A DNA stretch of 64,000 nt from Streptomyces djakartensis. GTDB taxonomy: Bacteria; Actinomycetota; Actinomycetes; Streptomycetales; Streptomycetaceae. The translations under genes were made by a program, and so were the position numbers. The notes beneath the pieces were generated by a model. It worked only from the letters and a program-made list of their open reading frames with translations, was not told the DNA's origin and searched no databases. Below, in pieces: positions 56,390 through 64,000 of the stretch. Where the stretch lies: contig NZ_BMWE01000010.1 of the NCBI RefSeq assembly GCF_014651075.1, positions 124,001-188,000 of the forward strand. The letters are read 5' to 3'. Positions within the stretch are counted from its first letter, which is position 1. Each line of letters starts with the position of its first letter.

Positions 56390-57424
56390 ATGCGCGCCGA
56401 CCGGCTCCTCTCCCTGCTCCTGCTGCTGCAGAACCGCGGACGCATGACCGCGTCCGAACTCGCCGCGGAACTGGAGGTGTCGGTGCGGACCGTGTACCGG
56501 GACGTCGAGGCACTCGGGGCGGCCGGTGTGCCGGTGTGTGCCGACCGGGGACCGGAGGGCGGTTACCGGCTGGTGGACGGGTACCGGACGCGGCTGACGG
56601 GGCTGACCGACGCCGAGGCCGGTTCGCTGTTCCTCGCCGGGATGCCCGGCCCGGCGCGGGATCTCGGGCTGGGGGCGGTGCTGGCGAGTGCCCAGCTGAA
56701 GGTGCAGGCGGCCCTGCCCGCGGAGCTCGCCGGGCAGGCGCGGCGGGTGCAGGAGCGGTTCCATCTGGACGCGCCGGCCTGGTTCCGTGAGGCCGATCCG
56801 GTGCCGTGCCTGGAGGCGGTCGCGGCGGCCGTGTGGGAACAGCGGGTGCTGCGGGTGCACTACCGGCGGTGGCGGGGCGAGGTGCGCCGGGAGGTGCGGC
56901 CGCTGGGGCTCGTCCTGAAGGGCGGCATCTGGTACCTCGTGGGCCTGGCCGACGAGACCGTTCGCACATACCGGGTGTCGCGTCTGCTGGCCGTGGAGGG
57001 AACCGGGGAGGTCTTCGACCGCCCGGCCGGGTTCGACCTGGCCGCCTACTGGGAGGAGTCCTCCCGGCGCCTGGAAGCCGCCCTGCGGCAGGGCGTCGCA
57101 CGGTTGCGGATCTCCCCGCGGGCCCAGCGGCTGCTGCCGATGCAGTTCGGGGCGGCGGGGGCCGAGGCGCTGCGCGGGGCGGGCACGCCGGACGAGGAGG
57201 GCTGGGTGGAGGTGGAGCTGGCCGTGGAGGGGGAGGCCGTGGCGGTCGGCGACCTGCTCCGGCTGGGGGCGGAGGCGGAGGTGCTCGGTCCTCCTGACCT
57301 GCGGCGGGCCGTCATGGCGGCGGTGGCGGCGCTGGCGGGCCGCTACCAGGGCTCCGAGAATTTCCGCGAAGTTCACAGGCCCGGAGGTACTGACAGACCA
57401 GGTGAACGCCAGGTACCGTCCTGA
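56390..57424 (+). CDS. YafY/PafC-type WYL-domain transcriptional regulator
   Basis: A 344-residue regulator. HTH_11 domain at residues 1-60 (MRADRLLSLLLLLQNRGRMT, AAELEVSVRTVYRDVEAL), WYL domain about 135-215 (WEQRVLRVHYRRWRGEVRRE, PLGLVLKGGIWYLVGLADE: the W-Y-L signature) and a C-terminal WCX extension. WYL domains bind nucleic-acid or small ligands. It probably controls itself and the divergent DUF3224 gene. ATG start. Confidence 0.92.
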   Translation: MRADRLLSLLLLLQNRGRMTASELAAELEVSVRTVYRDVEALGAAGVPVCADRGPEGGYRLVDGYRTRLTGLTDAEAGSLFLAGMPGPARDLGLGAVLASAQLKVQAALPAELAGQARRVQERFHLDAPAWFREADPVPCLEAVAAAVWEQRVLRVHYRRWRGEVRREVRPLGLVLKGGIWYLVGLADETVRTYRVSRLLAVEGTGEVFDRPAGFDLAAYWEESSRRLEAALRQGVARLRISPRAQRLLPMQFGAAGAEALRGAGTPDEEGWVEVELAVEGEAVAVGDLLRLGAEAEVLGPPDLRRAVMAAVAALAGRYQGSENFREVHRPGGTDRPGERQVPS

Positions 57425-57437
57425 GCCAGTTCACACG

Positions 57438-57453
57438 TGTGGACTACACCACA
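57438..57453. promoter_or_regulatory. DasR-like (dre) site upstream of msiK
   Basis: TGTGGACTACACCACA keeps the TGG-N-CTA-N-ACCA core of the DasR consensus. It lies 78 bp before the msiK start. msiK is a known DasR target in Streptomyces. Confidence 0.75.
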
Positions 57454-57530
57454 ACGGAAAACCGTCGTGGCACCACCTTCCTACTCGGATCGTCCGGCAC
57501 GTTCCTGCCGGTAGAAGGGGTTCACTCACC

Positions 57531-58619
<1,089 letters not shown>

Positions 58620-58637
58620 TTCGGCACAGCTCGACGA

Positions 58638-58671
58638 GGAGGGCCCCGCGGCCGACGCCGCGGGGCCCTCC
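58638..58671 (+). terminator. msiK terminator
   Basis: 15-bp perfect stem (58638-58652 with 58657-58671), 4-nt loop, 19 bp past the stop, followed by GTGTTGT. Confidence 0.85.
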
Positions 58672-58810
58672 GTGTTGTCACCCAATACCCCGGCAGACCA
58701 GACATTTCGAGCACAGGCGTCAACGCCCTATCCAAAAAGGAGTGGTTCCTCATCCCCCGAACCGGTGACTAATTGTCTACAAACCACTACTGCGCGCTAC
58801 CCTCACACGC

Positions 58811-59266
58811 GTGAAGCACTCCAACACCCAACAGACGCGACGCGGCCGGGGCCCCGCCCGCCGGATCGGCCGCACCCTCGCTTTCGTCCTGCCCGTCGTC
58901 CTGGTGCTCTCCGGGACCCTCGCGGTCACCCGAGTCAACTGGTCGGGAAGCCCCTCCGACCCGGTGCTCACCGCCGCGGACACCACCACGTCCACCGGCA
59001 CCCCGCGGGCCGCCAGGCGCGCCCCGCAGGACGTCCTGCGCGACAAGCTGCTGACCGAGCTCCAGGAGGAGAACCCGGGCGTCGCCCTCACGCACCTCCA
59101 GGAGGCGGTCAACGGCCGCCCGTCCCTCGCCAAGCACTGCACCTCCATCGCCCGCGCCCTCGGCCAGGCCGCCGTCCGGGTCTACGGCCCGACGCGCGCC
59201 CAGTCCTACGCCCGCCCCGTGTGCGACACCGCCTTCGCCACGGGTGTCGCGGCGGCGCACGGCTGA
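58811..59266 (+). CDS. Small membrane-anchored/secreted hypothetical protein
   Basis: A 151-residue protein: basic N-terminus (KHSNTQQTRRGRGPARRIGR), one hydrophobic segment TLAFVLPVVLVLSGTLAV, a Ser/Thr linker, then a soluble helical domain (DVLRDKLLTELQEENPGVAL) with two Cys (KHCTSIA, RPVCDTA) that may form a disulfide outside the cell. No family recognised. GTG start. Confidence 0.72.
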   Translation: MKHSNTQQTRRGRGPARRIGRTLAFVLPVVLVLSGTLAVTRVNWSGSPSDPVLTAADTTTSTGTPRAARRAPQDVLRDKLLTELQEENPGVALTHLQEAVNGRPSLAKHCTSIARALGQAAVRVYGPTRAQSYARPVCDTAFATGVAAAHG

Positions 59267-59356
59267 GCGCCCGCGCAGAGCTGAGTTCCCCACCCGGAGC
59301 TGAGCGCACGCCCGACGCCGCACGCCGGGGCGGGACGCCCCGTACAGTTCGGTCCC

Positions 59357-60088
59357 ATGAACGATCCGAGCGCCGCGTCCCGCCCTGTGCAAGCCGTGGT
59401 ACTGGCCGGCGGCCAGGGCTCCCGGCTGCGTCCGTACACCGACGACCGGCCCAAGCCGATGGTCGAGATCCCCGGGACGGGGACTCCGATCATCGGCCAT
59501 CAGCTTTCCTGGCTCGCCGACGAAGGCGTGACGGACGTGGTGGTCTCCTGCGGCCATCTCGCCGAGGTGCTCCAGAAGTGGCTGGAGACGGCCGATCTGC
59601 CCCTCTCCGTCACCACCGTCGTGGAGTCCGAGCCCCTCGGCCGCGGCGGCGGCCTGAAGTACGCCGCCACCCATCTGCCCCACCCGGACCGGCCCTGGTA
59701 CGCCACGAACGGTGACATCTGGACCCGGTTCTCACTGCGCGACATGGCGGACTTCCACACCGAACGGGACGCGATCGCGACGGTGGCGCTGGCGCGGCCG
59801 CGGCTGCCGTGGGGAGCGGTGAAGACCGACGGGTTCGGGCACATCACCGACTTCATCGAGGCCCCGCCGTCGACGTTCGAGATCAACGCGGGTGTCTATG
59901 TGTTCTCCCCCGAGTTCACGGAGTTGCTGCCGGACCGGGGAGACCACGAGCGCACGACGTTTCCCCGGCTGGCCCGGGAACAGCGGCTGGCCGGGTTCAC
60001 CATTCCGCAGGGGGCGTACTGGCGGGCCATCGACACGGCGAAGGATCTGACGGAGGCCGCGAAGGAACTGGCGGCGTCGGGGCGTTGA
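59357..60088 (+). CDS. Sugar nucleotidyltransferase (mannose-1-phosphate guanylyltransferase-like)
   Basis: A 243-residue NTP-transferase: nucleotide-binding VVLAGGQGSRLRPYTDDRPK (L-x-GG-x-GxRLxPxT...KP), GHLAEVLQKW, ESEPLGRGGGLKYA and metal Asp in NGDIW. It joins a sugar-1-phosphate to an NTP; the exact sugar is not readable. No C-terminal left-handed helix. ATG start. Confidence 0.88.
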   Translation: MNDPSAASRPVQAVVLAGGQGSRLRPYTDDRPKPMVEIPGTGTPIIGHQLSWLADEGVTDVVVSCGHLAEVLQKWLETADLPLSVTTVVESEPLGRGGGLKYAATHLPHPDRPWYATNGDIWTRFSLRDMADFHTERDAIATVALARPRLPWGAVKTDGFGHITDFIEAPPSTFEINAGVYVFSPEFTELLPDRGDHERTTFPRLAREQRLAGFTIPQGAYWRAIDTAKDLTEAAKELAASGR

Positions 60089-60109
60089 GAGCGCCGGGGG
60101 GCCTGCGCC

Positions 60110-60147
60110 GAGAGCTCGGGGGCTTGCGCTGAGAGCTCGGGGGCTTG
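60110..60147. repeat. 17-bp direct duplication
   Basis: GAGAGCTCGGGGGCTTG at 60110-60126 and again at 60131-60147, a 21-bp period just after the nucleotidyltransferase gene. Confidence 0.7.
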
Positions 60148-60174
60148 TGGCGTCGTGCGGGTGCGGGTGGTGTG

Positions 60175-60232
60175 TGGCTTGTCGCGACCGCGCGGCGGAG
60201 CCGCATATCGAATACAGCCCCGCGCCCCTCAG
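60175..60232. repeat. Divergent copy of the dispersed intergenic repeat
   Basis: Inverse-orientation relative of the 25554 copy: TTGTCGCGACCGCGCGGCGG then GCCGCATATCGAATACAGCC then CCGCGCCCCTC. Confidence 0.5.
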
Positions 60233-60257
60233 GAGACGGCTCCCCCACCCCCGACAG

Positions 60258-60290
60258 AGGGGCCCCGCACCTCGAAGGTGCGGGGCCCCT
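60258..60290 (-). terminator. Terminator of DoxX-family gene
   Basis: 15-bp perfect stem (60258-60272, 60276-60290) with a 3-nt loop, extended outward by further pairs, 21 bp past the DoxX stop. It may also stop rightward transcription. Confidence 0.8.
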
Positions 60291-60310
60291 TTGTCGCTCG
60301 GGTCGGCCGG

Positions 60311-62035
60311 CTAGCCCAGGAGGCCGCCGACCAGGCCCGGGCGTCCGGAGTCGGAGGAGTCGTCGCCCGTGCCGCCGGTCGAGCCCGTGCCACCCGTTGC
60401 CGCGCCGCCGGAGGTGGGACCGGACGTGGTGCTCGGGGCCTGGCGGGCCGGCGAGGACTGCCGGGGCGGGGCCTGGCCCGTGCTGCCCTGGGTCTGGCTG
60501 GGCCGGCCGCCGGTGACGGTACCGGCGTCCTGGGTGGCGCCCGGCTGGGACGTGGTGCCCTCGCTGGGACCGGGTGAGCCGGTCGTGGCGTCCTGGGTGG
60601 GCGGGGAGGAGGCCGACGGGGTGCGCTTCGCCTTGCGCTTGCCGGGCTTGTCGGGGAGCGGCGAGCCGGGCAGCTCGTTGCGCGGGGCCTCGCCGGGGCC
60701 GGGGACGACGACCCGGTCGGCATCACGGACGGCGCCGCCGAGCAGCGAGCCGACGAGCAGCGTGAGGCCGGTGGCGACGGCGGTGACGAGGGCGCCCCGG
60801 CGCAGCACGTAGCGGCGCAGGTCCCAGATGTCGGCGCGGGGTCCGAGGCGGCGCCAGGCCCGGCCGGCCAGACGGCCGTCGATGGAGTAGACGGGTGCGC
60901 CGGCGATGATCAGCGGGGACCACGCGGCGAGGTAGATGATGTCGGGCGTCTCGTAGGCGGGGACGCTCTTCCAGCTGACGGTGACCAGCAGTGCGGCGGA
61001 GAGCAGGGCGCCGAAGGCGGCGGCGACGCGCTGCCAGCAGCCGAGGACCGTCAGGACGCCGACGACGACCTGCGCGAAGGCGATCACCAGCCCGGAGCCG
61101 ATCGGGTGCTCGAACGCGAACTGCCGCAGCGGCTCGGCGACTTCCCAGGGGTGCAGGGTGTTGAGCCACTTGACCATGGAGCCGCGCTCGCCGCCGTCGA
61201 AGTAGACGGGGTCGCACAGCTTGCCCATGCCGGCGTAGATGGAGATGCAGCCGAGGAAGACGCGCAGCGGAAGCAGGACGACGCCGAGGTTCATCCGGCG
61301 GCCCGGGTAGTAGGCGTGCCGGGCCGGGTCGTCGCCATGGCGTCGGGCGAGCCGGCCCCTCTCGTCCGCCGCGTCGGTGAGGTCCTCGAAGTCCTCCTCC
61401 GTGTAGGCGGGTTCGTCGTAGCCGGCTTCGTCATAGGCGCTGCCGACGGTGCGCATGGGGGGCAACAGGCGGGTGCCGTCGGCCTGTTCGTGGGTGCGCT
61501 GACGGCCGACGACGGGGGTCTCGACGGTCTGGGCCAGGTCGTCCTCGTAGCCGCCGCTCTGGTACCCGGGGCCGCCGTACCCCTCGTGGTCGTACCCGGT
61601 GCCGTAGCCGGCGTCCTGCGGGGCGGTGCCCACGCGGGAGATGACCTGGGTGGCTCCGGCGTCGGAGGCGGGATCGTCGGGGTGGCGGACGCTCTCGTGC
61701 CGCACGGCTTGGAGCAGCCGGTGGGCGCCGGTGTCGTCGGGCGCGGATCTGCCGCTCCAGATGACGGGACGGCGACGGGCGGCGGCCCCGTCCGCCACGC
61801 CCCCGGCGGCGGCGGGGATACGGGCGGTGTCCTCGGTGGCGGTCATGTGCCGTGCGACCCGTGGGGACTGGACGCGACGCGTCGAGCCGCCCAACTGCAC
61901 GCGGAAGCTCGCGTGATTGACGATGACCTGCGCCGGGTCGCTCGGCACCTTCACCATGCTCAGCGCGGGAGCGTCGTCGAGTCCCGACGAGCGGTCCCCC
62001 GTGGGTGTGCGGGGTGTTCTGGTGTCCACACTCAT
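60311..62035 (-). CDS. DoxX-family membrane protein with long variable tails
   Basis: A 574-residue protein. Residues 1-245 are a hydrophilic N-terminal region (YGTGYDHEGYGGPGYQSGGY). About 250-420 hold DoxX-type membrane segments: LGVVLLPLRVFLGCISIYAG with MGKLCDP, SGLVIAFAQVVVGVLTVLGC, AAFGALLSAALLVTVSW, IIYLAAWSPLIIAGAPVYS, then a fifth helix ALVTAVATGLTLLVGSLLGG. The C-terminal 130 residues are Ser/Gly/Thr/Pro-rich and outside the core. DoxX relatives are linked to respiratory or redox protection; no specific role is known here. Confidence 0.85.
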   Translation of the reverse strand: MSVDTRTPRTPTGDRSSGLDDAPALSMVKVPSDPAQVIVNHASFRVQLGGSTRRVQSPRVARHMTATEDTARIPAAAGGVADGAAARRRPVIWSGRSAPDDTGAHRLLQAVRHESVRHPDDPASDAGATQVISRVGTAPQDAGYGTGYDHEGYGGPGYQSGGYEDDLAQTVETPVVGRQRTHEQADGTRLLPPMRTVGSAYDEAGYDEPAYTEEDFEDLTDAADERGRLARRHGDDPARHAYYPGRRMNLGVVLLPLRVFLGCISIYAGMGKLCDPVYFDGGERGSMVKWLNTLHPWEVAEPLRQFAFEHPIGSGLVIAFAQVVVGVLTVLGCWQRVAAAFGALLSAALLVTVSWKSVPAYETPDIIYLAAWSPLIIAGAPVYSIDGRLAGRAWRRLGPRADIWDLRRYVLRRGALVTAVATGLTLLVGSLLGGAVRDADRVVVPGPGEAPRNELPGSPLPDKPGKRKAKRTPSASSPPTQDATTGSPGPSEGTTSQPGATQDAGTVTGGRPSQTQGSTGQAPPRQSSPARQAPSTTSGPTSGGAATGGTGSTGGTGDDSSDSGRPGLVGGLLG

Positions 62036-62163
62036 CTAACCGAGTGACGTCGGGATAGGACACTGCCTTGACCCGCCGGAAGTGTCCGGACCCCGTCAAG
62101 CTTGCCCTTGTCGCCCCGACGTCCTCGGAATTAGCCCGTAAGGGTGAGGTGGAGGACGCCTGT

Positions 62164-63105
62164 TCAGCGGCGCCGGCGGGCCGCCTCGTACAGCACGATG
62201 CCCGCCGCCACACCGGCGTTGAGCGACTCGGCGCCGCCCGGCATCGGGATCCGCACCCGGAAGTCGCAGGTCTCCCCGACCAGCCGGGACAGCCCCTTGC
62301 CCTCACTGCCGACGACGATGACGACCGGACCGTCCAGCGCCTGAAGCTCACCGATCTCGGACTCGCCGTCCGCGGCCAGGCCGACGACCACGATGCCGGC
62401 CTTCTTGTAGGCCTCAAGGGCGCGGGTGAGGTTGGTGGCGCGGGCCACCGGGGTGCGGGCCGCCGTACCGGCGGACGTCTTCCAGGCACCGGCTGTCATG
62501 CCCGCCGCACGGCGCTCGGGGACGACCACGCCGTGGCCGCCGAACGCGGAGACGGAGCGGACGACAGCGCCGAGGTTGCGCGGGTCGGTGACGCCGTCGA
62601 GGGCGACGATCAGCGGGTCCTCACCGTCGTCGTAGGCGGCGGACGCCAGGTCCTCGGGGTGCGCGTACTCGTACGGCGGGACCTGCAGGACCAGGCCCTG
62701 GTGGTTGAGGCCGTTGGTCATGCGGTCCAGCTCGGGACGCGGGGCCTCCATGAGGTTGATGCCGCCGCGCTCGGCGGCGACCTGGAGGGCCTCGCGCACC
62801 CGCTCGTCGTTGTCGATGAACTGCTGGACGTAGAGGGTGGAGGCCGGGACGCCCTCGCGCAGCGCCTCGAGCACCGGGTTGCGTCCGACGACCAGCTCGG
62901 ACGTGCCCTTGCCGCCGCGGCCGCGGGCCGTGGGTCGGCGCACGGCCTGCTTGGCCTTGGCGTTGGCGACGCGGTTCTTCTTGTGCCCCTTGCGCATCTC
63001 GGCGGGCGGGGTGGGGCCCTTGCCTTCCAGGCCCCGGCGCCGCTGGCCGCCACTGCCGACCTGCGCGCCCTTCTTGCCGGACATGCGGCGGTTGTTTGCG
63101 GCCAT
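62164..63105 (-). CDS. rlmB: 23S rRNA 2'-O-methyltransferase RlmB
   Basis: A 313-residue SpoU-family methyltransferase modifying G2251 (E. coli numbering) of 23S rRNA. A basic ~65-residue N-terminal extension (RRGLEGKGPTPPAEMRKGHK) precedes the substrate-binding domain (ELVVGRNPVLEALREGVPAS) and SPOUT knot motifs DGVTDPRNLGAVVRS, VVGSEGKGLSRL and IPMPGGAESLNAGVAAGI. It lies 94 bp downstream of cysS, the common actinobacterial order. Confidence 0.95.
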   Translation of the reverse strand: MAANNRRMSGKKGAQVGSGGQRRRGLEGKGPTPPAEMRKGHKKNRVANAKAKQAVRRPTARGRGGKGTSELVVGRNPVLEALREGVPASTLYVQQFIDNDERVREALQVAAERGGINLMEAPRPELDRMTNGLNHQGLVLQVPPYEYAHPEDLASAAYDDGEDPLIVALDGVTDPRNLGAVVRSVSAFGGHGVVVPERRAAGMTAGAWKTSAGTAARTPVARATNLTRALEAYKKAGIVVVGLAADGESEIGELQALDGPVVIVVGSEGKGLSRLVGETCDFRVRIPMPGGAESLNAGVAAGIVLYEAARRRR

Positions 63106-63199
63106 GACCTACCTGTCTGTGTGAGCGTTCGTACGTACGTCTATGCAGTGTGCCGCCCGAAGGCCCGGGCGGCACAATCGATCACCGGTGGCACCGGCC

Positions 63200-64000
<801 letters not shown>

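Overview
The window is a 64 kb stretch of very GC-rich chromosomal DNA from a Streptomyces. The codon use, frequent GTG starts, ATGA-coupled gene pairs and gene content (MsiK, CdgB, DasR-type operators, Scr1/DUF397 pair, GpgS, mycothiol-dependent isomerase-type proteins) all fit that genus. From memory, the gene order from groEL through otsAB, nagKA, cdgB, the SoxR-box oxidoreductase and msiK to cysS follows the S. coelicolor region around SCO4235-SCO4310 in reverse orientation. No database was consulted.

Region 1 (1-17.4 kb): a partial short-chain dehydrogenase, a SARP/AfsR-like regulator, cutC, two DinB/maleylpyruvate-isomerase-type proteins (one fused to a GNAT domain), an HD-domain protein, the rpiR-murQ recycling pair, an alpha/beta hydrolase divergent from a TetR regulator, an Scr1-like XRE/DUF397 module, an HTH + Uma2 cluster, a type-B carboxylesterase and an Old Yellow Enzyme.

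Region 2 (17.5-40.8 kb), core metabolism and stress: groEL under a HrcA/CIRCE-type promoter, a cold-shock protein, a MoaD/ThiS-like carrier beside thrC, gpgS and otsAB (compatible-solute synthesis), an orphan sugar-binding lipoprotein divergent from nagK-nagA across two DasR-like sites, a PfkB kinase, the diguanylate cyclase cdgB with a BldD box, a flavin reductase, arfB, terD, a secreted M1 peptidase, a SoxR-box quinone oxidoreductase and an aminoglycoside/hydroxyurea-type phosphotransferase. MurQ, NagK, NagA and MsiK (with DasR-type sites before nagK and msiK) give the window an amino-sugar and cell-wall-recycling theme.

Region 3 (40.9-56.4 kb), accessory: a DUF308 membrane protein, a Tat-exported hydrolase with three beta-trefoil-like repeats, an intact CYTH protein followed by a frameshifted and truncated radical SAM gene, then a ~10.5 kb integrative element in the 3' part of tRNA-Thr(UGU), bounded by a 45-bp direct repeat (44880-44924 and 55293-55337). 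The element has a tyrosine recombinase, excisionase, XRE and GntR regulators, a prim-pol plus ATPase replication module and a run of small membrane (spread-type) genes, but no FtsK/TraB translocase. Inside the 3' end of the ATPase gene there are nine exact copies of a 9-mer in both orientations within 213 bp, a candidate iteron origin. A decayed toxin-antitoxin remnant lies beyond the tRNA.

Region 4 (55.8-64 kb), core again: DUF3224 protein and WYL regulator sharing a 14-bp operator-like inverted repeat, msiK, a membrane-anchored protein, a nucleotidyltransferase, a DoxX-family protein, rlmB and the 3' part of cysS.
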